Assembly (NCBI GenBank): GCA_902494375.1
Contig: CABUTL010000008.1
Span: 1-18,451 of the forward strand
DNA: 18,451 bases
Source: an uncultured Collinsella sp.
GTDB lineage: Bacteria; Actinomycetota; Coriobacteriia; Coriobacteriales; Coriobacteriaceae
Direction of reading: 5' to 3'
The notes below the pieces were generated by a model. That model saw nothing but the letters and a program-made list of their open reading frames with translations. It had not been told where the DNA came from and made no database searches. The translations under genes and the position numbers were made by a program. Each line of letters begins with the position of its first letter. Position 1 is the stretch's first letter. Positions 1-6,932 of the stretch are shown here, piece after piece.

Positions 1-471
1 CAGCAGGTCAGCGTCCTCGCGCAGCATGCGCACGCACATAGCATGAAAGGTGCACACCCACATGCCGCGGGTACCGCTGGGAATGAGCGCCGCCAGACGC
101 TCACGCATCTCGGCCGCGGCCTTGTTGGTAAACGTGATGGCAAGGATCTGCCAGGGCTTAACGCCCAGGTCGCCGAGCATATGTGCGATACGGAAGGTCA
201 AGACGCGGGTCTTACCCGAGCCGGCGCCGGCAAGGACCAGCAACGGACCCTCGGTGGTCAGGACCGCCTCGCGCTGGGCGGGATTAAGGCTGTCGATGTC
301 GACGAGCGGCTTGGCGAGTTTAGGTGCCGGCGCGGGAGCGTCGTAGATGTCGAGCGGGACGAGCTCGGGTTCCGGCGCAGCGGGGGCGGTGTATGCATCG
401 AACGGCACGGGTTCCGGCGCGGGCGGAACGGGTACCGTGGCGTTCTTTTCCCAGGGCAGGGGCTGGGTCAT
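1..471 (-). CDS. UvrD/PcrA-family SF1 DNA helicase, N-terminal part (3' end outside window)
   Basis: The first 157 residues of an ATP-dependent 3'-5' superfamily 1 helicase of the UvrD/PcrA/Rep type, which acts in repair and in clearing replication conflicts. Visible motifs are the Q motif LNPAQREAV (about residues 62-70), Walker A AGAGSGKT (81-88) and motif Ia with ITFTNKAA (112-119), followed by [12 protein letters not shown], typical of domain 1A. The ATG at 469-471 is preceded by a GAGGAG ribosome binding site about 5 nt upstream. The first 57 or so residues form a proline-, alanine- and acid-rich extension before the helicase core that PcrA/UvrD proteins generally lack. The gene runs off the left edge, so UvrD, PcrA and a RecB-like relative cannot be fully separated; the close match of Q motif and motif I to PcrA makes that the best guess. 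Confidence 0.9.
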   Translation of the reverse strand, partial: MTQPLPWEKNATVPVPPAPEPVPFDAYTAPAAPEPELVPLDIYDAPAPAPKLAKPLVDIDSLNPAQREAVLTTEGPLLVLAGAGSGKTRVLTFRIAHMLGDLGVKPWQILAITFTNKAAAEMRERLAALIPSGTRGMWVCTFHAMCVRMLREDADLL

Positions 472-532
472 GGGCGACTCCTCATCTGACGGACGGCGCG
501 CCTGCGGGCGGCGCCATAGTTTGAGCCGTACC

Positions 533-563
533 AGTATACCGAGCCGCGCGGACACCGACGCAA
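533..563 (-). promoter_or_regulatory. Candidate promoter of the helicase gene
   Basis: On the minus strand a TATACT -10 box (533-538) lies about 60 bp upstream of the helicase ATG, with TTGCGT (558-563) as a possible -35 box at a long 19-bp spacing. The -10 is good; the -35 and its spacing are imperfect. Confidence 0.35.
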
Positions 564-680
564 ATCACACCACGACTCCGTGCGCCACCGTCAGGCCCGC
601 CCCAGCGGATTTGGTGCAATGGAGCCACCGATGTCACGGCAACGGCAGCGAGCGGCGGCCAGAACGAACAAATTGGCATG

Positions 681-723
681 AAAAGAGGGCGGCATAGACC
701 TTTTGGTCATGCCACCCTCTTTG
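681..723 (-). terminator. Intrinsic terminator downstream of uppP
   Basis: An 18-19 bp stem (682-700 pairs with 705-722, one bulge and one G-T pair) with a 4-nt loop. Read on the minus strand it is followed by TTTTC, and it lies 45 bp after the uppP stop codon. The stem is nearly symmetrical, but the plus-strand side lacks a good T run, so it most likely serves uppP. Confidence 0.8.
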
Positions 724-766
724 AATGACAAGTTGTCGTTCTGGCCGCCGCGCAGCGTCAACCAAG

Positions 767-1747
767 CTACAGGCCGAGCATAGGCTCCAAGACGAAGAAG
801 TACGCAAGCACCACGATGCCCAGAATGATGCGGTAGACGCCGAAGCACTTGAAGTCGTGACGGCGGACGAAGCCCATAAGCCACTTGATGGCGATGAGCG
901 AAACCACAAAGGCCACAACGCAGCCCACGCCCAGGATGGCGACCTCGTTGGCACCGAACGTACCGCCCTTGATGAAATACTTGACCAGCTTGAGCGCACT
1001 CGCGCCAAACATGACAGGGATGGCCAGGAAGAACGTAAACTTGGACGCCACCGAACGCGTGCAGCCCAAAAGCAGGCCGCCGATGATGGTGGAACCGGAG
1101 CGCGACGTGCCCGGAATCAGCGAGAGCACCTGGAAGCATCCGATGCCCAGTGCGGTCTTCCAACTCAGGTCCTCGAGCGTGGTGATGGAACCAAAGTCCA
1201 GATCCTCGTCATCGCCCTCATCCTCAGCGGTAGCCGCGGCGGGCGCCGCAAAGTGCGCACCGGCGGGACGTCCACCCGACACCACAGCACGCGAACCAAA
1301 CGAACCGGCAACGGCCATTTCCTCGCGCTTGTTCGCGCGCCAGTTCTCGATCACGATAAACAGCACGCCGTACACAATGAGCGCCAGCGCCACGACGGGA
1401 GCATTGTAGAAATGCTCCTCCATCCAGTCGTTGAGCGGCAGGCCGATCGCCGCGGCGGGAATGCAGCCGAGCATAATCTTGCCCCACAGCACCCAGGTGT
1501 CGCAACGGCCCTCCTTACCCTTGCTGGGCGAGAACGGGTTGAGCTCATGGAAGAACAGCACACAGACGGCCAGAATGGCGCCGAGCTGAATCACAACCAG
1601 GAACATATTCCAGAACGTCTCGCTCACGTTCATCTTGACGAACTCGTCCACCAAGATCATGTGACCGGTCGACGAAACAGGCAGCCATTCGGTGATGCCC
1701 TCGACCAGGCCCATGAAGGCAGATTTTAGAAGCTCGATGATATCCAA
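767..1747 (-). CDS. uppP: Undecaprenyl-diphosphate phosphatase (UppP/BacA)
   Basis: Integral membrane enzyme that dephosphorylates undecaprenyl diphosphate to recycle the lipid carrier of cell wall synthesis; overexpression gives bacitracin resistance in other bacteria. Both family signatures are present: EGITEWLPVSSTGH (residues 16-29, with the ExxxE pair and the catalytic His) and PGTSRSG (212-218, with the essential Arg). I chose a TTG start at 1747 because GAGGGGG sits about 6 nt upstream and the protein then begins just before the first motif, as family members do; a GTG at 1768 would add seven residues but lacks an obvious binding site. At 326 aa it is longer than the usual 260-290 because of an Ala/Gly-rich, then acidic, insertion at about residues 144-190 between membrane segments. 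It is a single gene with its own terminator. Confidence 0.95.
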   Translation of the reverse strand: MDIIELLKSAFMGLVEGITEWLPVSSTGHMILVDEFVKMNVSETFWNMFLVVIQLGAILAVCVLFFHELNPFSPSKGKEGRCDTWVLWGKIMLGCIPAAAIGLPLNDWMEEHFYNAPVVALALIVYGVLFIVIENWRANKREEMAVAGSFGSRAVVSGGRPAGAHFAAPAAATAEDEGDDEDLDFGSITTLEDLSWKTALGIGCFQVLSLIPGTSRSGSTIIGGLLLGCTRSVASKFTFFLAIPVMFGASALKLVKYFIKGGTFGANEVAILGVGCVVAFVVSLIAIKWLMGFVRRHDFKCFGVYRIILGIVVLAYFFVLEPMLGL

Positions 1748-1877
1748 AGGGACCCCCTCGTTAGACACCCGCCGATATTGTTCTGCGGACGGTGCGGGCG
1801 ATGTCCCATTATCAACCGTTCGGGCGCGCCTGCGCCTACCCTTACCAAAAAACTCGTCCGTTCACAGAATTGCGAGC

Positions 1878-1904
1878 GGTCAAACCGAAATCCTTGGGTA
1901 TAAC
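1878..1904 (+). promoter_or_regulatory. Candidate promoter of the universal stress gene, alternative-sigma-like
   Basis: Upstream of the stress gene the plus strand reads GGTCAA (1878-1883), 12 bp, then GGGTAT (1896-1901). GGGTAT is the classical -10 of sigma-B/sigma-F type factors, and GGTCAA matches their GTTTAA -35 at four of six positions. The overlapping TATAAC (1899-1904) could instead be a sigma-70 -10 box, but no -35 lies at 16-18 bp. Transcription would start about 80 bp before the ATG. Confidence 0.3.
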
Positions 1905-1994
1905 TGCAACAAGATAAAGTGTCCGGCGGCCAACGCGCCCGCGCCCGCCCGACGCACGAGCCCCGCGCCCGTGCGATAGACCAAGGAGGAAACC

Positions 1995-2432
1995 ATGAAC
2001 GAGGGCTACACCAAGGTATTTGTTTCACTCGACGGTACTGAGCAGCAGGATTTTGTGCTCGCACGCGCCATCAAGGTCGCCGCGAACAACGGCGCCAAGC
2101 TAATCATCGGCCACGTTATCGATTCCACGGCACTCGAGAGCGCCGGTTCCTATCCGGTCGATCTGGTCAACGGCCTAGAGGAGGCGTTTAAGAACTCCAT
2201 CGCCAAGCAGCTCGAAGAGGCTAAGGCCAATCCCGACATCCCCGAGGTCGAGGTCATGATTCGCGCCGGCCGCATTCGCGAGACGCTTAAGGACGAGATG
2301 CTCGACGTGGTTAAGCCCGACCTGGTGCTCTGCGGCGCCCGCGGCCTGTCCTCGATCAAGTATGCGCTGCTGGGTTCGATTTCGACGTTCCTGCTGCGCA
2401 ATACGGACTGCGACATTCTGGTCGTGAAGTAG
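1995..2432 (+). CDS. Universal stress protein, UspA family
   Basis: A single-domain, 145-aa cytoplasmic protein of normal family length with the Usp alpha/beta (Rossmann-like) fold. The N-terminal strand and conserved Asp appear in YTKVFVSLDG, and the C-terminal ATP-binding signature G-2x-G-9x-G-S is present in GARG...LLGS before the last strand DILVVK, so it should be the ATP-binding subclass. An AAGGAGGA ribosome binding site lies 5 nt before the ATG. These proteins bind ATP and promote survival in stasis or stress; the specific role is not predictable from sequence. The gene is monocistronic, divergent from uppP and convergent with the sensor kinase gene. Confidence 0.92.
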   Translation: MNEGYTKVFVSLDGTEQQDFVLARAIKVAANNGAKLIIGHVIDSTALESAGSYPVDLVNGLEEAFKNSIAKQLEEAKANPDIPEVEVMIRAGRIRETLKDEMLDVVKPDLVLCGARGLSSIKYALLGSISTFLLRNTDCDILVVK

Positions 2433-2445
2433 GTTCCTTCCCGCC

Positions 2446-2536
2446 GGCGCAAGGCCTGCGGGGTTATCACGCCGACGTCCTCGCCGCTTCGCGGCTGCGG
2501 GATGTCGGCTTTGATAACCCCTCCCGGCCTTGCGCC
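2446..2536. repeat. Large nested inverted repeat (91-nt hairpin) after the stress gene
   Basis: Four nested complementary blocks: GGCGCAAGGCC (2446-2456) with GGCCTTGCGCC (2526-2536); GGGGTTATCA (2460-2469) with TGATAACCCC (2512-2521); GCCGACGTCC (2471-2480) with GGATGTCGGC (2500-2509, one G-U pair); GCCGC (2483-2487) with GCGGC (2491-2495) around a TTC loop. Only short internal bulges interrupt about 36 pairs. No T run follows directly, and a separate terminator comes 40 nt later, so its role may differ from simple termination. Confidence 0.85.
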
Positions 2537-2570
2537 TTCGTCACCGTACTTCAGCGAGTTGTCTGATTGA

Positions 2571-2611
2571 AAAATAGCGTGCCGCCCCGTTTGGGGCGGT
2601 ACGTTTTGTTT
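2571..2611. terminator. Bidirectional intrinsic terminator between stress gene and kinase gene
   Basis: An 11-bp stem, 2578-2588 with 2593-2603 (one G-T pair), around a GTTT loop. It is followed by TTTTGTTT on the plus strand and, on the minus strand, by TATTTTT. It therefore can stop transcripts of both converging genes. Confidence 0.88.
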
Positions 2612-2634
2612 GAGGCGAACATCTGCCGTGTGCG

Positions 2635-3678
2635 TTACTCGAAGTATTGAAACTTGTTGGTTGAGAAGGCAAACGTGACGACAAAGCCTTTGCCGGAGTC
2701 GGATGCTGCGGTGACGTCGATGCCCATCTTGGAGCACAGGCGCGCCACCAGATAGAGGCCGATGCCCGTTGCACGCTTGGTGGTGCGGCCGTTGTCGCCG
2801 GTAAAGCCCTTCTCGAACACGCGCGGTAGGTCTGCCGCACACACGCCGCAGCCGTTGTCCGCGACGGTAAGCTCGATGCGCTCGCTTGCCAGACCCTCGT
2901 CCAGCAACGCACCCGAAAACACAATCTTTGCGCCGTCCTCACGCGCATATTTAATGCTGTTCTGAATGAGCTGACCCAGAATAAACTCGAGCCACTTCTC
3001 GTCGGTAAAGACCTCAAAGTCGAGGTTCTCGCACACCGGAGCCACGTGCGCCGCAATGAGCTCGCGCGCGTTGGCTTTAATCGCGCCCGTCACCAAAGTC
3101 TTGAGATCCCAGCGGCGAATCAGGTAGTCGCGCTCCACGACTTCCGAGCGCGCGTAGTACAGCGCCTGGTCGATATAGCGTTCCACGCGAGCCAGCTCGC
3201 GACCCAGGTCATCCACACGCGACAGGTCGTCTTCGCTGCCATCCAGGTTTTCCAAAATCAGATGGGCCGCCGCCAGGGGCAGCTTGGCCTCGTGGACCCA
3301 GCTCTCGATGTAGTCGCGATAGTCATCGGTCTGACGCCGGCCTTCGGCAACCTCGTCGCATGCCGCCTTGCCCACCCGGCGCAAGACCTCGTACTCGAGC
3401 TCGCCCTCGGCATAGGTCGGGCATTGCACCATCTCCTGCACCCATGCGGGACTCTCGAGCTCCTCAGCCGCACGCTCCAGCTGGCGCAGAAAACGACGAC
3501 GGCGCGCGTACTCGATCGCGATGCCGAGCATACCAAAGATAAAGGACACGCCGACCGCCACGACCACGATAGAAACGGGTGCGCCGGCGACCGTCAGCAC
3601 AAAGCAGCTCAGCAGCACACCGCACGTCCACACGGCGACGGGAAGCAGCGCATCTTTAAAGAATTTGCCAAACGACAT
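2635..3678 (-). CDS. Sensor histidine kinase, intramembrane-sensing (BceS/GraS-like) type
   Basis: A 347-aa membrane kinase. Two closely spaced N-terminal membrane helices (about residues 8-31 and 34-56) leave almost no extracytoplasmic loop, the hallmark of intramembrane-sensing kinases that usually monitor antimicrobial peptides or cell wall antibiotics. The phosphoacceptor box is WVHEAKLP with His129, close to the WVHEIKTP form of BceS-like kinases. The ATPase domain shows the N box QLIQNSIKYA (Asn240), G1 DNGCGV (274-279), F box FEKGF (288-292) and G2 GIGLYL (305-310), so it should be active. It starts 9 nt after the regulator stop and is clearly co-transcribed with it. No BceAB-type ABC transporter is adjacent, although such kinases commonly work with one. 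BceS-like is a family-level inference. Confidence 0.93.
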   Translation of the reverse strand: MSFGKFFKDALLPVAVWTCGVLLSCFVLTVAGAPVSIVVVAVGVSFIFGMLGIAIEYARRRRFLRQLERAAEELESPAWVQEMVQCPTYAEGELEYEVLRRVGKAACDEVAEGRRQTDDYRDYIESWVHEAKLPLAAAHLILENLDGSEDDLSRVDDLGRELARVERYIDQALYYARSEVVERDYLIRRWDLKTLVTGAIKANARELIAAHVAPVCENLDFEVFTDEKWLEFILGQLIQNSIKYAREDGAKIVFSGALLDEGLASERIELTVADNGCGVCAADLPRVFEKGFTGDNGRTTKRATGIGLYLVARLCSKMGIDVTAASDSGKGFVVTFAFSTNKFQYFE

Positions 3679-3687
3679 AGCCGGCCC

Positions 3688-4359
3688 CTAGACCGAATAG
3701 CCCTGGCCGCGATGCGTAGTCAAATACCCCTTGATGCCGATTTTTTCAAGCGTGGTGCGCAGGCGGTTGATGTTGACGGTGAGCGTATTGTCGTCCACGA
3801 AGGCGTCGGAGTTCCACAGGTCCTGCATGATGGCCGAGCGCGAAACGATCTTGCCCGCGCGGCTCAGAAGCAGCGAGAGAATACGCAGCTCGTTTTTGGT
3901 GAGCTCGGTGCTGGCGCCCGTTTGCGTGTTGGTGACCATGGAGCGTGCGAGGTCGAGCTCCAGTCCCTTGTGGACGAGCGTGCTGCGCTCGCCCGCCGCC
4001 GCGGTGCGACGCAGCAAGGCATTGATGCGCGCCACGAGCACACGGGCGCTGTAGGGCTTGGGAACAAAGTCGTCCGCGCCGAGCGTCATGGCCATGACCT
4101 CGTCAATCTCGGTCGTGCGCGACGTGAGGACGATGATGGGAACCTCGGATTCGCGGCGAACCTCGTGGCAGATATGCTGGCCGTCCTTGACGGGAAGCGT
4201 GAGGTCGAGCAGCACCAGGTCGGGCACGGCGGCGAGAATATCGCGCGAGACATGCTCAAACGATTCGCATGCCTCAACCTCAAAACCGGCGCGGGCAAGG
4301 ATGTCGATAAGCTCACGACGAATGGGCTCGTCGTCCTCAACGACATAGATCAGCGCCAT
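3688..4359 (-). CDS. Response regulator, OmpR/PhoB family (partner of the BceS-like kinase)
   Basis: A 223-aa DNA-binding response regulator. The receiver has the acidic pair ED-D at residues 8-10, phosphoacceptor Asp52 (in LLDLTLP), Thr/Ser79-80 and Lys101 in KPYS; the C-terminal winged helix ends with the typical TTHRGQGYSV. I place the start at the ATG at 4357-4359 because GGGAGG lies 5 nt upstream; an in-frame ATG at 4371 lies upstream of that site and would add four residues. It is the first gene of a two-gene operon with the kinase that follows. The ASTELTKNELRIL and NTLTVNINRLR stretches resemble BceR-like regulators. Confidence 0.94.
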   Translation of the reverse strand: MALIYVVEDDEPIRRELIDILARAGFEVEACESFEHVSRDILAAVPDLVLLDLTLPVKDGQHICHEVRRESEVPIIVLTSRTTEIDEVMAMTLGADDFVPKPYSARVLVARINALLRRTAAAGERSTLVHKGLELDLARSMVTNTQTGASTELTKNELRILSLLLSRAGKIVSRSAIMQDLWNSDAFVDDNTLTVNINRLRTTLEKIGIKGYLTTHRGQGYSV

Positions 4360-4471
4360 GTGTCCTCCCATTTCGCGTAACTTGCACCTTTCACACCATT
4401 ATGCCCACAGCGTCGCAGCAATACGACCCCGTGGGCACCTAATGTGACAAAAGCGTTCGGTAGTCTTGAGA

Positions 4472-4508
4472 GAAAATAGGGGTCCTCGGTCCTAAACCGA
4501 TCGGCCCC
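4472..4508 (-). terminator. Intrinsic terminator downstream of the aminotransferase
   Basis: On the minus strand, a GGGGCC...GGACCCC hairpin (4479-4508) with an inner ATCGGT/ACCGAG stem and a short loop is followed by TATTTTC. It lies 20 bp after the aminotransferase stop codon. Confidence 0.7.
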
Positions 4509-4528
4509 ATCACTTCGACCTCGAGCCT

Positions 4529-5659
4529 CTACTCGAGCGTACGCATGTACGCAGAGATGGCATCCAGGCCCTTCTGCAGGTCGTCGGTGTTATCGGAGTA
4601 TGCATAGCCGATGCGCATGCTCTTGGGCTCCTCGAAGCAATCGCCCGGGGTGACGAGCGCGCCGGACTTCTTAATCATGTCGATGCAGAACGTCCTGGAG
4701 TCGATGTCGTAGTCGTAATACACGAGCGCGGTGGTACCCGCCTCGGGCTTAACGAACGACAGGTGCGGCTCGCTCTCGACCCACTTCTCCAGAACAGCAA
4801 GGTTCTGACGGACGATGCGACGGCTGCGCTCAAGGATCACGGAAGCGTTGCCCAGAACCAGCTCCGCCACCGACTCGCTGAATATGCCGGCAGAAATCAG
4901 GTTGTAGTCGCGATGCGAGAGCAGCGCGCGACGGAGCTCCGGGCTCTTGGTGACCGCCCAGCCCAGACGCAGGCCGGCGAACGACCAGACCTTGGACATG
5001 GATGCGGTAACGATGGCCTTGTCGTACAGGTCGATCACGGACTCGGAGTACTCATCCGTCTGAGTAAGCAGACGGTAGACCTCGTCGCAGAGCACCCACG
5101 CGTCGTGTTTGCGTGCGACCTCGACAATCGCCTTGAGCGTATCGGTGTCGAGCAGGGCGCCCGTGGGGTTGTCCGGGTTATTGATGCAGATGAGCTTGGT
5201 ATCGTCGGTCACCAGAGCATCGAGCGCGTCGACGTCGACGTGGTAGCCGTTCTTGCGATCGAGCTGAAGAATATCGACCTTCGCACCGCACATCTCGGGA
5301 ATCGAGTAAAGCTGCTGGTAGGTGGGCTTGACGGAGACTACGTGATCGCCCGGTTCGACGAGCGTGGAAATAACCAGGGAGTTGGCACCGGTCGCGCCGT
5401 GCGTGGGCACGATATGCCCGGGCTCGACCGTCTTATAGAGACGCGCGACCCCCTCGAGGAAGCCGGGCTGCCCCTCGATGTCTCCGTAGGTGAATCGGCG
5501 CGAGCACAGGCTATCGAGCCACGCCTTCTTGTCGGTGTTCGTAAGCTCGAACAGCTGGTCGAGCGTGAGGGAGTAGACGCACGTCTCCGCAACGTTGTGG
5601 GTGCACTTGGTCTCCCACTCGTTCATCCACTGCTCGACGGCGAAATCCTTGATCTGCAT
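4529..5659 (-). CDS. PLP-dependent aminotransferase, class I/II (fold type I)
   Basis: A complete 376-aa cytoplasmic enzyme. Family marks are YGDIEGQPGF (58-67), NNPDNPTG (160-167, cofactor binding), DEVYRLL (192-198, Asp to the pyridine nitrogen and Tyr to the phenol oxygen), SMSKVWSFAGLRLGW (220-234, Schiff-base Lys223) and MRIGYA with Arg349, the usual carboxylate-binding arginine. The chemistry is therefore PLP-dependent transamination or a related elimination/cyclisation; the substrate cannot be read from sequence. The N-terminus IKDFAVEQWMNEWE recalls, from memory, the subgroup containing capreomycidine synthase-like proteins, a weak hint toward basic or cyclic amino acids. It lies 24 bp after a cyclodeaminase-family gene and has an AAGGAAAGGAAA-type ribosome binding site, so the two are probably one operon. 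Confidence 0.9.
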   Translation of the reverse strand: MQIKDFAVEQWMNEWETKCTHNVAETCVYSLTLDQLFELTNTDKKAWLDSLCSRRFTYGDIEGQPGFLEGVARLYKTVEPGHIVPTHGATGANSLVISTLVEPGDHVVSVKPTYQQLYSIPEMCGAKVDILQLDRKNGYHVDVDALDALVTDDTKLICINNPDNPTGALLDTDTLKAIVEVARKHDAWVLCDEVYRLLTQTDEYSESVIDLYDKAIVTASMSKVWSFAGLRLGWAVTKSPELRRALLSHRDYNLISAGIFSESVAELVLGNASVILERSRRIVRQNLAVLEKWVESEPHLSFVKPEAGTTALVYYDYDIDSRTFCIDMIKKSGALVTPGDCFEEPKSMRIGYAYSDNTDDLQKGLDAISAYMRTLE

Positions 5660-5683
5660 TGTCGTTTCCTTTCCTTGACTTTC

Positions 5684-6715
5684 TTACAGTTCCACCACGG
5701 TGCCCAGCCCCGCCTCGACGGCGCGGCCGTAGGCGATTTTCGATGCCGAAAGGTCCTGAACGGCGATGCCCGACGTATCGAACACCGTCACCTGCTCGTC
5801 ATCCGAGCGCCCCGTAGCCGCGCCGGCGATGACTTCGCCGAGCTCCGCTTTGATGTCCTCGGGCGTGATGGCACCCTCGGCAACCGGAATCTCCAGCTCA
5901 CCGGACGCGACCGATTGCTCGCGGTCATCGACGTAAACAGCGGCACGGGCGACAAGCGCCGAGGCGAGCTCCTGCTTGCCGGGCATGTCGGCACCGACGC
6001 AGGAGATATGCGTACCAGGACGCACCCATGAATCGAGAATGATGGGCTTGGTCGCCGGCGTGATCGTCACGATGATGTCGGCCTCCGCCGCGGCACCTTG
6101 GCCGTCAGCCGTCGCCTCGATGGAATAGGTGGATGCCTCGCGAGCATGCTCGCAGGCGCCCAAGATATGGGCGACCTCGTCTCGCATGCGCTCGACGCGG
6201 GCCTCGGGCGCGGCATCGGAAACCGGCTCCCACACCTTGACCTCGCTCACTTTGGGACAGGCGGCAAGCACGCCCGCCGCCATATAGGTGCTCATATGGC
6301 CGGCGCCCGCAACAAGCAGTTTGGATGCATCCGCCCGAGCCAGCCACTTGGCACCGAGCGCAGCGGCGGCACCGGTGCGAAGTCCAGTGATGGCGGAGGC
6401 ATTGAGCAGCGCCAACGGCTCTCCCGTCGCGTTGTCGCACAGCAGCGTGGTGCCAAAGATTTCGGGCAACCCCTTTTTGGGATTCTGAGAGAACCAGGCA
6501 GTGAGCTTGAGACCGAAGAGGCCGCTTCCCGCCAACTCGCCCGAGCGGATATCCATATCGGCCACACCGGGCTCGAACTGCTCATATACCATCGGCCACG
6601 CTACACCCTTGCCCGTTGCCTTCTGGCGATATGCCTCCTCCACGGCAGCGATTGCATCCTCGATCGTCAGCACCTTGGAAACTTCCTCGGCCGAAAGCAC
6701 CACCATCTGCCCCAT
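5684..6715 (-). CDS. Ornithine cyclodeaminase/mu-crystallin family NAD(P)-dependent enzyme
   Basis: A 343-aa cytoplasmic Rossmann-fold enzyme. Members act as ornithine cyclodeaminase, alanine dehydrogenase, or ketimine/pyrroline-2-carboxylate reductase. Visible marks are Lys70 (FGLKLT), the substrate-binding GLRTGAAAALGA (111-122), a nucleotide loop VAGAGHMS (135-142) and GADMPGKQEL, matching the GADGPGKQEL block of the family. The nucleotide loop has His where many relatives have a GxGxQ glutamine. Two ATG codons sit back to back; I prefer 6715 because AGGAG is 5 nt away, against 2 nt for 6718. It is the first gene of an operon with the aminotransferase, and divergent from a PucR regulator. 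An aminotransferase plus ketimine reductase would fit formation or breakdown of a cyclic amino acid such as proline or pipecolate; this is inference. Confidence 0.88.
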   Translation of the reverse strand: MGQMVVLSAEEVSKVLTIEDAIAAVEEAYRQKATGKGVAWPMVYEQFEPGVADMDIRSGELAGSGLFGLKLTAWFSQNPKKGLPEIFGTTLLCDNATGEPLALLNASAITGLRTGAAAALGAKWLARADASKLLVAGAGHMSTYMAAGVLAACPKVSEVKVWEPVSDAAPEARVERMRDEVAHILGACEHAREASTYSIEATADGQGAAAEADIIVTITPATKPIILDSWVRPGTHISCVGADMPGKQELASALVARAAVYVDDREQSVASGELEIPVAEGAITPEDIKAELGEVIAGAATGRSDDEQVTVFDTSGIAVQDLSASKIAYGRAVEAGLGTVVEL

Positions 6716-6795
6716 CATCGCTCCTCTCAGCGAAAGCTTTACGTTGCTTCACTGTACGGTTTAGTAACGATGCCGCCAAGGATCATTTCTTGTTG

Positions 6796-6811
6796 GAATC
6801 TACAACGATTC
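6796..6811. promoter_or_regulatory. Candidate operator (inverted repeat) in the divergent spacer
   Basis: GAATC (6796-6800), a 6-bp spacer, then GATTC (6807-6811) form a perfect 5-bp inverted repeat in the AT-rich 197-bp region between the cyclodeaminase gene and the pucR-type gene. The position suits control by the adjacent regulator, but the arms are short. I could not assign convincing -35/-10 pairs on either strand. Confidence 0.3.
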
Positions 6812-6932
6812 TCGATCTGATTTTTCGTTCTATCAGCAGGTATTTGAACTATTTATCGCATCAAAGGCATACGGATGTGCGATTATCCTATTTGTACAGG
6901 TACTTATTGTAATGATTTACAAGGTGATGCTA

